From positions 40,394-104,393 of the forward strand of contig CAILCF010000003.1 of assembly GCA_903832635.1 (NCBI GenBank): 64,000 nt of DNA, given 5' to 3'. Numbering within the stretch: position 1 is the stretch's first letter; each line of letters opens with the position of its first letter. Of this stretch, positions 26,598 through 34,749 are shown piece by piece. The position numbers and the translations under genes were made by a program. Origin of the DNA: an uncultured bacterium (lineage in GTDB: Bacteria > Patescibacteriota > Saccharimonadia > Saccharimonadales > Saccharimonadaceae). Under the pieces are notes generated by a model. It was not told the origin of the DNA. It did no database searches and saw nothing but the letters and a program-made list of their open reading frames with translations.

Positions 26598-27629
26598 ATG
26601 AATGAGCCTTTTGAAAAAAATGATATCAAGATTGCAGTTGTTGGTGGTGGTACCGGTAGTTTTACATTACTTTCGGCCTTAAAAACTCACACTAAACAAC
26701 TTGCGGCGATAGTAAATATGGTAGATGATGGTGGCAGCACGGGGATATTACGTGATGAGCTGGGAACACTACCATCAGGAGATATCCGACAATGTCTAGT
26801 GGCGTTAAGTGACTCTCCAAAAATTCGAGACCTTTTTAATTATCGATTTGATGAAGGAACTTTTTGCGGACATCCATTCGGAAATATATTTTTAACTGCA
26901 CTGGAAAAAATGACTGGTAGTTTTAGTGAAGCCGTAAAGACCGCATCGGAGATTCTTCGAGTAAATGGGATTGTAATACCTGCGACACTTGACGATGTTC
27001 GTTTAAAGATGGAATGGCCTGGGGCCAGTGTGATTATGCATGGAGAGCGTGTTATTGATGCTGATTATTTTAAATATGATCCCAGGAAGGCAATTTTGTC
27101 GTTGACTCCTACCGCCAAAGCTAATCCTGTTGCTTTGACTGCAATTGAACAGGCGGATATGGTTGTAATTGCCCCGGGGGACCTTTACTCGTCTTTGGGA
27201 CCATTATTAGTAATTGATGGTATTGCAGACAGCCTTAAAAAAACCAATGCGATGTGTGTATATGTATCAAATCTGGTTACAAAACAAGGTCAAACAGAGG
27301 GTTTTTCGGTTAGTGACCATGCAAAAGAAATTGAGAGATTCGTTGGTGGCCCATTTTTGGATTTCGTATTATACAACGAGCAAAAACCTGTCAAAGAAGT
27401 TGCTAAAAGATACGAAGCTGAAAATGCCTATTTAGTTAAAATTGATAAAAAAATACTGAAAAAGGCTAAATACAAAGCAATTGCAGGTAATTTTTTGGGG
27501 AATATGGCATCAAAAAATAAAGATGATGTGCTAATTGAGGGACGCTCTTTGATTCGTCATGATGCCAGCGCAGTGGCAAACGCTCTAATTAATTTATACG
27601 AAAATAAAAGAGTGAAAAAACTTGGATGA
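26598..27629 (+). CDS. yvcK: YvcK/CofD-like protein (gluconeogenesis factor family)
   Basis: 343 residues with a Rossmann-like N-terminus AVVGGGTGSFTLLSAL, the family signature NMVDDGGSTGILRDELG and GDIRQCLVALSD, and FNYRFDEGTFCGHPFGNIFL. YvcK proteins bind UDP-sugars and adjust cell-wall synthesis and carbon use in Firmicutes and Actinobacteria; a similar wall role is likely here. TATAAT at 26584-26589 lies inside the end of the helicase gene and 8 nt from ATG. It overlaps the next gene by 4 nt (ATGA). Confidence 0.92.
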   Translation: MNEPFEKNDIKIAVVGGGTGSFTLLSALKTHTKQLAAIVNMVDDGGSTGILRDELGTLPSGDIRQCLVALSDSPKIRDLFNYRFDEGTFCGHPFGNIFLTALEKMTGSFSEAVKTASEILRVNGIVIPATLDDVRLKMEWPGASVIMHGERVIDADYFKYDPRKAILSLTPTAKANPVALTAIEQADMVVIAPGDLYSSLGPLLVIDGIADSLKKTNAMCVYVSNLVTKQGQTEGFSVSDHAKEIERFVGGPFLDFVLYNEQKPVKEVAKRYEAENAYLVKIDKKILKKAKYKAIAGNFLGNMASKNKDDVLIEGRSLIRHDASAVANALINLYENKRVKKLG

Positions 27630-28324
27630 TAAAGAGAATCGATACCTTCTTTGTAGTAGATTTTGACAGATGTTTGGGAAATATAGAGGGCAGTTTTGCA
27701 ATATTAAAAGAAGTTGTTCATGATTTGGGGATTGTTGATAGGCAAATATTCAAATCGATGCGCGAAGAAATCGAATCAAACGGCCTGACCTTTAGTGCAC
27801 TTGAGCAAATTACCAATTATTATCCCAATGTAAATCTTGATGATATCGAAAAACTATACCTGACGCGTGCTGGGCTGGAACCCGAGAATCTACTCGAATC
27901 GGGTGCAAAGGATTTTATTACTTTTCTAAAGTCTTCTAATCGAAGATTTTGCATAATGAGTTATGGAGACATTCGATGGCAAACAATAAAAATAAAAAGT
28001 TCAGGTATTGGGAAAGTGCCTTTGGCAATCGTTAAAAAAGCAAATAAAAGTGAATATATCCGAAGATGGCTGGATCCAAATACAGGTAAATTCAAAATTC
28101 CCAAGGAAATCTCAAGCGATAATATTGAAATAGTGGCTAATGAGGTTGTGTTGGTTGATGACAAAATGGCGGCTTTTTCGAATCTCCCTAAAGAGGCGAG
28201 GGGGTATTATGTATCAGGATCATCCTCGAGTTATAGCGTTAAATTACCAAAGAAATTACCCCCCAGGGTCAAGCAAATATCGCACATTGATGAAATTATT
28301 ACTTTCGAATCAACAAATTTATAG
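27626..28324 (+). CDS. HAD-like hydrolase, divergent
   Basis: 232 residues. HAD motifs can be read: motif I FVVDFDRCLGN (Asp-x-Asp), motif II IMSYGD with Ser, a lysine further on, and motif IV VVLVDDKMAAF. The cap region between motifs I and II is about 90 residues and helical. Substrate unknown; the usual DxDxT/V is altered to DFDRC, so phosphatase activity is likely but not certain. Translationally coupled to yvcK by ATGA overlap. Confidence 0.68.
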   Translation: MIKRIDTFFVVDFDRCLGNIEGSFAILKEVVHDLGIVDRQIFKSMREEIESNGLTFSALEQITNYYPNVNLDDIEKLYLTRAGLEPENLLESGAKDFITFLKSSNRRFCIMSYGDIRWQTIKIKSSGIGKVPLAIVKKANKSEYIRRWLDPNTGKFKIPKEISSDNIEIVANEVVLVDDKMAAFSNLPKEARGYYVSGSSSSYSVKLPKKLPPRVKQISHIDEIITFESTNL

Positions 28325-28364
28325 TAGTAGAGCATTTTTTACTCCTATCTGTTAACATAAGCAT

Positions 28365-28386
28365 TTATCCACAAAACTGTGAATAA
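28365..28386. promoter_or_regulatory. Two inverted DnaA boxes upstream of the dcw cluster
   Basis: TTATCCACA (28365-28373, plus strand) is an exact consensus DnaA box. TGTGAATAA (28378-28386) is TTATTCACA on the minus strand, which also fits TTATNCACA. The 4-nt gap places the two boxes on nearly one turn. They end 36 nt before the mraZ -35 element. Confidence 0.65.
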
Positions 28387-28422
28387 CTTTTAACTCTGAT
28401 AGAAAATACTTGTAAATAGGGG

Positions 28423-28473
28423 TTGTAGTGAATAATCGTGGGTAGTATAGTTAATTTAGTGGAAAACAGTGGG
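28423..28473 (+). promoter_or_regulatory. mraZ promoter with MraZ-type direct repeats
   Basis: A -35 TTGTAG (28423-28428) and -10 TATAGT (28446-28451) are spaced by 17 nt. Two pairs of GTG-containing repeats at 10-bp spacing surround the -10: AGTGA (28427) with CGTGGG (28437-28442), and AGTGGA (28458) with AGTGGG (28468-28473). MraZ proteins bind such tandem GTG/TGGG repeats at 10-bp spacing in front of their own operon, so these are likely autorepression sites. Confidence 0.65.
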
Positions 28474-28546
28474 TAACACCATCAAAACAAACAAACACCA
28501 CTAACATTAAAAAATAACCTAAGCGGAGCCGAAGAAGAGCAACAAT

Positions 28547-28918
28547 ATGGCAGGCATAGATTATTTCGAAAGAAAGCTTGACGACAAGCGACGGTTAACC
28601 ATACCGACGGAACTTCGGAATGAATTTGCCACCGGTGTGGTGCTTACTCGCGGCTTTGGCCAGTACTTGCATCTGTATCCAAAAAATGTTTGGGACAGAG
28701 AAGTCGAACCGTCCCTAGGGGGAAGTATTTTCGATGAGAAAATTGCTGACCTGACCGTTCGGTTTAGACGAGGCAAAACCGAGGCAGCACTCGACCAAAA
28801 ACAGGGACGAGTAACTATCGAGCAACATTTGCTTGATTACGCCAAGATTGACAAAGAACTGGTTGCAATCAGGGTAGGAGCCTATTGGCGCCTAATGAAT
28901 CCGAACGCAGACATTTAG
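28547..28918 (+). CDS. mraZ: Transcriptional regulator MraZ
   Basis: 123 residues made of two SpoVT/AbrB-like swapped-hairpin repeats. The first is ERKLDDKRRLTIPTELRNEF with LTRGFGQYLHLYP; the second LDQKQGRVTIEQHLLDYAKI with AIRVGAYWRLMNP. It is a DNA-binding regulator that usually represses the division and cell-wall cluster it heads. Its leader carries two pairs of 10-bp-spaced GTG repeats and the gene begins the dcw cluster. Confidence 0.95.
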   Translation: MAGIDYFERKLDDKRRLTIPTELRNEFATGVVLTRGFGQYLHLYPKNVWDREVEPSLGGSIFDEKIADLTVRFRRGKTEAALDQKQGRVTIEQHLLDYAKIDKELVAIRVGAYWRLMNPNADI

Positions 28919-29229
28919 GTTATAGTAATCGTACTTTAACAATTTGATTTATGTAAAACAAGAAAACTCTCGAGATCAACTATCTGGTAGTTAGGCAGTG
29001 GGATTCGGAACCACATAAAAAACTCCGCGCTCTTTGTGCAAAAAAACACACCTCCCAAAAAAACTCCACCTCACACATAAGTCTCTCAACCGAATAATGG
29101 TTAATGATTTGCTTTTGCAACCATACAATTGTTCGGCTACTTATACAAAAACAAACAGATACAAAAACAAACAGCCATAGCTACCAGTTAGGTGATCTCG
29201 ACTCGTTACCTGTGTTATCATAGGGACGA
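28919..29229 (+). other. 311-nt gap between mraZ and rsmH, with a 16-bp tandem duplication
   Basis: No convincing gene. It contains an exact tandem repeat of ATACAAAAACAAACAG at 29143-29158 and 29159-29174, a lone AGTGGG, and a TGTTATCAT extended -10 (29213-29221) 8 nt before the rsmH ATG, so rsmH can be transcribed without mraZ. Confidence 0.6.
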
Positions 29230-30129
29230 ATGAGTATAAATGAACATCCACCACAAAACTTGATACATGTTCCGGTTTTACTAGAATCGACGCTTGAGCT
29301 GCTGAATCCGAAGAAAGGCGAGAAATATCTCGATCTGACGGCTGGATATGGCGGACACGCTAATCGAATTCTGGCAGTAACCGGAAACTTTGCCGAGTCT
29401 GTCCTGGTAGATCGTGATGAAAATGCAATAAAATGCTTGGAGTCATTATTTAACAGGGGAGTGAGGCTTCTGCACACGGATTTTGTTACTGCCGCGAGGC
29501 AATTGACAGATGAAGGTCGGAAATTTGACATGATATTGGTTGACCTGGGGGTGTCGTCACCACAGCTCGATCAGACCGAACGAGGGTTTTCGTTTACAAA
29601 TAGTGGACCGCTTGATATGCGGATGGACCAACGCCAGGTAAGGACGGCAGAAATGCTTGTCAACACTGCTTCGGCCGAGGAACTTGCGCGTATCATTTCC
29701 CAGTATGGTGAGGAACCGACTGGGTTCTCAAGGACAATCGCCAAGGTGATTGTCGCAAACAGACCACTTTTTAAAACGAATGAACTCGCCGATTTGATAA
29801 AGCAAAATTATCGTGGCAAATGGAAAAAAATCCATCCAGCTACTCGCACCTTTCAAGCACTCCGGATTGCAGTCAACGATGAGCTACGGCAAATCGAAGA
29901 CTTGATGCCACTATTGCCCGACCTGCTAGAACCAGGCGGGCGAGTGGGCATTATCAGCTTTCATAGCCTCGAAGACAGAATAGTAAAACGATTTTTCAAA
30001 GAACAGTTTGATTCAGGTTACGAGGCGGTACTTACACCACTTACAAAAAAGCCGATACTCGGGAGTATATATGACGTTCACAACCCGCGAGCTCGCAGTA
30101 GTAAACTACGTGTCGCAGTGAAAAAATAA
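29230..30129 (+). CDS. rsmH: 16S rRNA (cytosine(1402)-N(4))-methyltransferase
   Basis: 299 residues. Methylates N4 of C1402 in the 16S decoding centre. Family motifs: HVPVLLESTLELL at the start, YLDLTAGYGGHANRIL (SAM site), VDLGVSSPQLDQTERGFSF, PLDMRMD, and HSLEDRIVKRFF near the C-terminus. Second gene of the dcw cluster as in most bacteria. The promoter-like TGTTATCAT close to the ATG suggests a leaderless transcript in addition to read-through from mraZ. Confidence 0.96.
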   Translation: MSINEHPPQNLIHVPVLLESTLELLNPKKGEKYLDLTAGYGGHANRILAVTGNFAESVLVDRDENAIKCLESLFNRGVRLLHTDFVTAARQLTDEGRKFDMILVDLGVSSPQLDQTERGFSFTNSGPLDMRMDQRQVRTAEMLVNTASAEELARIISQYGEEPTGFSRTIAKVIVANRPLFKTNELADLIKQNYRGKWKKIHPATRTFQALRIAVNDELRQIEDLMPLLPDLLEPGGRVGIISFHSLEDRIVKRFFKEQFDSGYEAVLTPLTKKPILGSIYDVHNPRARSSKLRVAVKK

Positions 30130-30160
30130 ACAAAAACAAAAAAGAAAGGGCAAAACACCA

Positions 30161-30226
30161 TGCCAGTTCACATCCCAGTACAATATTCGGATATAGCACA
30201 AGTTGTTACTGTCCATATAAAGTAGT
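30161..30226 (+). CDS. Possible 21-codon leader peptide between rsmH and ftsL
   Basis: ATG at 30161 follows a GAAAGGG Shine-Dalgarno at 9-nt spacing and reads MPVHIPVQYSDIAQVV before stopping at TAG (30224-30226). No homologue is recognised and coding bias cannot be judged at this length. It may be a leader peptide or chance. Confidence 0.25.
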
Positions 30227-30235
30227 ATAAAATTA

Positions 30236-30255
30236 GCCCCGTCTTCGGGCGGGGC
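30236..30255 (+). other. GC-rich hairpin before ftsL
   Basis: Stem GCCCCG/CGGGGC (30236-30241 and 30250-30255) around an 8-base loop in otherwise AT-rich DNA. No T-run follows, so it is not a standard terminator; it could be an mRNA-processing or stability element within the dcw transcript. Confidence 0.45.
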
Positions 30256-30294
30256 ATACCTACAATATAAACATAAAAAGAAACATCCACCACC

Positions 30295-30648
30295 ATGTCT
30301 TATCAATACACACAAACATTTAACAATCGGCGTCAACAAAATTGGTCACGAAACAAGAATACTGTCGCCTATGTCTCAAACATTAAACTTGGCCCTGTGG
30401 CACATACAGTGATTGTTGCACTTATGATTACAGTACTCGGTTTAGTATATTTAACTCAAGCAACCAAGGCCACAAGCTACGATTATAAAACACAACAAAT
30501 TGACAGCCAGATTGCATCATTAAATACTCAAAAAAATGACTTACAGGTTGAAAATGCACGTTTAACAGCACTAGAAACAGTTAAAAACAGTAGCGTAGCA
30601 TCAACAATGACAACTCCGGCTTCTACTCAGTACGCAAACCAACAATAA
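30295..30648 (+). CDS. ftsL: FtsL-like septum protein
   Basis: 117 residues: cytoplasmic basic N-terminus (about 40), one membrane helix (about 39-60, AHTVIVALMITVLGLVYL) and an extracellular coiled coil (YKTQQIDSQIASLNTQKNDL), ending in a Ser/Thr-rich tail. Sequence identity to FtsL is low, as usual, so the call rests on topology and on position between rsmH and ftsI. It would link FtsQ and the FtsW-FtsI synthase. Confidence 0.75.
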   Translation: MSYQYTQTFNNRRQQNWSRNKNTVAYVSNIKLGPVAHTVIVALMITVLGLVYLTQATKATSYDYKTQQIDSQIASLNTQKNDLQVENARLTALETVKNSSVASTMTTPASTQYANQQ

Positions 30649-30654
30649 AAACTT

Positions 30655-32394
30655 ATGAAACTTGAACTGCAAAAAGGTAGCCGATCAAAGATTTTAGCGG
30701 CAATAATATTCGGCCTTATGACAATATTCGTTATAAGGTTGTTTTATTTGCAGGTTATACAGCATAGTTATTATATTGACCTTGCAAACAAAGAACAGGT
30801 TAAAAGACTTACTATAACCGCTAAGCGTGGAAAAATTTATGCTTTTTCCGGTCAAACTCCAGTTCCATTGGTTATGAACCAAGATGTGTATACGGTATTT
30901 GCAGATCCTACCGAAACAACAAACGACACCGCGATAATTTCTACCATTGAACAAGTTGCGGGGGGTAATGCTAGAACAAACTTGCAAGGGCTATTAAATA
31001 AAAAAGATTCACGTTATCAAATTTTAGCTACAAAAATTACTCTGGCACAAGCAAATATGATAAAAAGTAAAAATTATAGTGGTATCGGGTTCCAAGCAGG
31101 TACACGAAGAGTCTATCCAGAAGGTGCACTTGCATCGCAGATTCTGGGTTTTGTTAATGATGATGGACTTGGCCAATATGGTGTCGAAGAAAAATTGAAT
31201 AAAGAACTTACCGGTGAAAACGGATTATTGCAATCAGTCACTGATGTAAATGATATCCCTCTGACAATTGGTAATCATAATATCAACAAACCGGCGGTTG
31301 ATGGGGTCAACGAAGTGCTAAGCATTGATCCCAGTATACAATCATATACTGAACAGGCACTTACAGCCGGATTGAAACGAACGGGAGCTACGAGGGCTAG
31401 TGCCGTTATAATTGATCCACAGACTGGAAAGATATTAGCCATGGCTAACTTGCCGACATTCGATCCGTCAAAAATTAATGAAGTGAAAGATAACTCAGCC
31501 TTTAACAACGCTGTAGTTTCAGTCCCATACGAACCCGGTTCTGATATGAAGACCCTTACAATGGCAACAGGTGTTGACAAGGGGGTAGTTGATGCAAATT
31601 CAACCTACATTAATACTGACCACATTCAAGTTGACGATGTTACGATATCAAACGCAACCCTAGGGCAAACCGGTACGATTACATTGCAACACGCAATGAA
31701 TTGGTCTCTTAATACCGGCTTTGTGACCGTTGCAATGAGGTTGGGGGACGGTACAAGTATAACCAGACAGGCACGTGATACAATGTATGACTATTTTCAT
31801 AATAAGTTTCATCTGGGGGAACTTACTGGAGTTGAAGTATCCGGTGAGGTAACTGGGACTGTTATACCTCCGACGGACGTTCAGGGTAACGCAGTGAGGT
31901 ACTCAAACATGGCATTTGGGCAAGGGATGGATGTGACAATGATCCAAGTAGCGTCAGCATTTTCTTCTATTGTGAATGGTGGAAATTATTATAAGCCGAC
32001 AGTTTTGGCTGGGAGGATTGACAAAAGTGATAACTATATCCCAAATCAAATAAAGACTCCGACCCACCCAATAAAGCCATCTACCGCTTATCAGGTTCGT
32101 GAAATGACCCATATTGCTAGGACAACAAACTTCCCGGGTGTAGACAAGCCTGGTTATTATATTGGTGGTAAAACAGGGACATCACAGGTAATTAAGAATG
32201 GTGTTTATGCTAGCGATGAAACTGTTGGGACATATTTAGGCTATGGCGGTACCGAAAGTACCTCTAGGTATGTCATAATGGTACAGGTATCAGGTGATCA
32301 TAAAAAGCTTGCCGGGAATTATGATGCCATGCCGATATTCACAGATATATCGAATTGGATGTTAGGATATTTAAATATACAACCGAAAGGGTAA
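30655..32394 (+). CDS. ftsI: Septal penicillin-binding protein (transpeptidase, FtsI class)
   Basis: 579 residues. One N-terminal membrane helix (about 14-33), a class B dimerisation domain (ANKEQVKRLTITAKRGKIYAF) and a transpeptidase domain. The nucleophile motif SxxK reads EPGSDMKTL (typical proteins have STFK), the SxN motif is WSLNTGF and KTG is GGKTGTSQ. No PASTA domains. It cross-links septal peptidoglycan with FtsW. It lies 6 nt after the ftsL stop, and the mraY start follows 2 nt after its own stop. Confidence 0.94.
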   Translation: MKLELQKGSRSKILAAIIFGLMTIFVIRLFYLQVIQHSYYIDLANKEQVKRLTITAKRGKIYAFSGQTPVPLVMNQDVYTVFADPTETTNDTAIISTIEQVAGGNARTNLQGLLNKKDSRYQILATKITLAQANMIKSKNYSGIGFQAGTRRVYPEGALASQILGFVNDDGLGQYGVEEKLNKELTGENGLLQSVTDVNDIPLTIGNHNINKPAVDGVNEVLSIDPSIQSYTEQALTAGLKRTGATRASAVIIDPQTGKILAMANLPTFDPSKINEVKDNSAFNNAVVSVPYEPGSDMKTLTMATGVDKGVVDANSTYINTDHIQVDDVTISNATLGQTGTITLQHAMNWSLNTGFVTVAMRLGDGTSITRQARDTMYDYFHNKFHLGELTGVEVSGEVTGTVIPPTDVQGNAVRYSNMAFGQGMDVTMIQVASAFSSIVNGGNYYKPTVLAGRIDKSDNYIPNQIKTPTHPIKPSTAYQVREMTHIARTTNFPGVDKPGYYIGGKTGTSQVIKNGVYASDETVGTYLGYGGTESTSRYVIMVQVSGDHKKLAGNYDAMPIFTDISNWMLGYLNIQPKG

Positions 32395-32396
32395 AA

Positions 32397-33434
32397 ATGC
32401 ACAGTTATACATTAGTACAATTAACACATGAATTAACAGGCACCTTCTCTCTAAGTGTAGGGGCATTCATCGTTGCGATGCTATTAACCCCAATATATAC
32501 GTTGCTGGCATATAGGTATAAATTTTGGAAAAAGCAGCGTACCAACAGTACCACTGGTGAAAAACTTGAGGTATTCAATAAGCTTCACGCAGAGAAATTC
32601 AAAAGAAACATCCCAACAATGGCTGGAATTGTATTTGTTACTGCGATTCTTCTAATAACCGTAATTTTTAATCCTAATAGAGGTCAGACTTGGTTACCAC
32701 TTGCAGCCCTAGTCGGTGGCGCATTCGTCGGACTTTTAGATGATATTATCAATGTACGCGGATCGGGCAGTGGTGTTGCCGGTCTGCGCTCAAGTATTAA
32801 ATTTTTGATGATAATTGCAATCGGCTTGATTTTAGGTTGGTTTTTCTATTCTAAACTTGGCTTTGTTTCGATAAATATTCCTTTTGTTGGGGCATTATGG
32901 CTTGGGTGGTTAATCGTACCACTGTTTGCATTTGCAATAGTTGCAACCAGCAATGCAGTAAACATCAGCGATGGCCTGGACGGTTTGGCTGGCGGATTGG
33001 TAGCAATAAGTTATGTTGCTTTTGGGATTATAGCAATTTTACAATCTCAGCTATTTCTAGCCGGCTTTTGTTTTACGGTAGTTGGTGCTCTGCTTAGTTA
33101 TTTGTGGTTCAATATTTATCCGGCAAGATTTTTCATGGGGGATGTAGGAAGTTTTGCGCTTGGGACGTCACTCGGTGTTGTTGCAATGCTTACAGATACC
33201 TTATTTCTGCTGCCAATTATTGGGATTGTCTTTGTAGCCGAAGCCGGATCAAGCTTGATTCAAATAGCAAGTAAAAGGATTTTTCATAAAAAGATATTTG
33301 TTTCAGCACCAATTCATCAGCATCTTGAAGCATCCGGATGGGCGGAAACAAAAGTTACTATGCGTTTTTGGATAATTGCAATTGTTGCTGCTTTTGTTGG
33401 TGTTCTATTGGCAATGGCAGGGGGTAGTATCTAA
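32397..33434 (+). CDS. mraY: Phospho-N-acetylmuramoyl-pentapeptide transferase
   Basis: 345 residues, about ten membrane helices. Transfers phospho-MurNAc-pentapeptide to undecaprenyl phosphate to form lipid I. Diagnostic motifs: GLLDDIINV (aspartates), NAVNISDGLDGLAGG, FMGDVGSFALG and PIHQHLEASGW. The ATG at 32397 is preferred to the upstream 32355 because AAAGGG precedes it and it lies just after the ftsI stop; the extra residues would overlap ftsI. Confidence 0.95.
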   Translation: MHSYTLVQLTHELTGTFSLSVGAFIVAMLLTPIYTLLAYRYKFWKKQRTNSTTGEKLEVFNKLHAEKFKRNIPTMAGIVFVTAILLITVIFNPNRGQTWLPLAALVGGAFVGLLDDIINVRGSGSGVAGLRSSIKFLMIIAIGLILGWFFYSKLGFVSINIPFVGALWLGWLIVPLFAFAIVATSNAVNISDGLDGLAGGLVAISYVAFGIIAILQSQLFLAGFCFTVVGALLSYLWFNIYPARFFMGDVGSFALGTSLGVVAMLTDTLFLLPIIGIVFVAEAGSSLIQIASKRIFHKKIFVSAPIHQHLEASGWAETKVTMRFWIIAIVAAFVGVLLAMAGGSI

Positions 33435-33435
33435 G

Positions 33436-34749
33436 GTGTCACCTCGAGGACGGCATGGATATTTGAATACTCTTTCGAAAGAGGCAAAGTTTAATGAGGT
33501 TTCATCCGTCCGACGTCATCGACCCGATTATTTGATTGTGCTTTATATGGGTTTATTGATGTTGCTTGGGTTAGTAATTATGTATGCAATTGGTCCACAG
33601 CGCGCTAACGTTTTAAATAATGCCTACGGGGGACATTATGGAGACACATATTTTTTCTTGAAACAAGCCATCAGTTTGGTAATAGCACTTGGTGCTTTTG
33701 CCTTCATGGCATTTATTCCTTATAATTCCGTAACAAAAAATGCAAGTAAAATATTAATATTTGCATTTGCTGTTTGTGTACTACTCGCATTTGCCGGATG
33801 GGCACATATGGGGATTGCTCAACAGTCTCTTGGTGCTACAAGGTGGTTTTATCTGGGTCCTCTTGGAAGTCTCCAGCCATCGGAGTTATTGAAATTTGGA
33901 ATCCTGATTTTTATTGCCGGGTTTTTAGGAAATAAAGTGCGACTCGGGAAAATGAATGACGTATCAGAGACCCTGATTCCACTAGCGATAATAACTGCCA
34001 TATCAATGTTGTTCATTATAGTAATTCAGAAAGATTTGGGTACAGGGATATCACTTGTCTGTATTATTGCTTCAATGCTGTATGTTGGTGGGATAAATAA
34101 AAGAATTGGGGGTGTTATTTTACTATCACTTGCAGCTATTGGATTAGTTTTAGTTGTTAGTACACCTCATCGTATGGACCGAATACTAACATATTTTCAA
34201 GGAGATAACACCTCAATTAGTGACCCGAATAGTTATCACATCGAGCATGCAAAAATTGCAATTGGTACTGGTGGATTATTTGGAGTGGGTATAGGTAACA
34301 GCGTACAAGCGACCGGATATTTACCAGAGGCAATTAACGACTCAGTATTCGCTATTATGGGTGAAACCTTCGGTTTTATCGGTTTGTTCGTTATATTAGC
34401 ACTTTTCACAGCAATTCTGCTAAGGATATTAAAGGTCATGGATCATTTAATCGATATTAGGTTGAAACTTGTCGCTGCTGGGGTTTTTGGATGGTTGGCT
34501 TCGCATGTTATTCTTAATGTAGCGTCAATGATTGGGATATTCCCATTAACCGGAATTACATTGCCGTTACTTAGTTTTGGCGGGACAAGCATGATGTTTA
34601 TCGCTGCAGCGCTTGGCTTGGTATTCCAATTATCACGTTATACAGTACGTTCATCAAAATTAAAGGAGGCCAAGGATGAGAATTTTAGCGGTCGGCGGAG
34701 GATCGGGCGGGCACGTTACTCCAGTCATAGCGGTTTTACGCGAGATTAG
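33436..34749 (+). CDS. ftsW: Septal peptidoglycan polymerase FtsW (SEDS family)
   Basis: 437 residues with about ten membrane helices. It polymerises lipid II together with FtsI. SEDS signatures include ATRWFYLGPLGSLQPSELLK, a large loop with QKDLGTGIS, and near the end GITLPLLSFGGTSMMFIAAALG. The GTG at 33436 (one base after the mraY stop) is taken as the start; an ATG at 33376 would add 20 residues inside mraY. The C-terminal 25 residues overlap murG and are basic. Confidence 0.94.
   Translation: MSPRGRHGYLNTLSKEAKFNEVSSVRRHRPDYLIVLYMGLLMLLGLVIMYAIGPQRANVLNNAYGGHYGDTYFFLKQAISLVIALGAFAFMAFIPYNSVTKNASKILIFAFAVCVLLAFAGWAHMGIAQQSLGATRWFYLGPLGSLQPSELLKFGILIFIAGFLGNKVRLGKMNDVSETLIPLAIITAISMLFIIVIQKDLGTGISLVCIIASMLYVGGINKRIGGVILLSLAAIGLVLVVSTPHRMDRILTYFQGDNTSISDPNSYHIEHAKIAIGTGGLFGVGIGNSVQATGYLPEAINDSVFAIMGETFGFIGLFVILALFTAILLRILKVMDHLIDIRLKLVAAGVFGWLASHVILNVASMIGIFPLTGITLPLLSFGGTSMMFIAAALGLVFQLSRYTVRSSKLKEAKDENFSGRRRIGRARYSSHSGFTRD

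Noticed and set aside
29098..29181. 27-codon frame before rsmH
   Set aside because: No Shine-Dalgarno and most of it is the A-rich tandem repeat.
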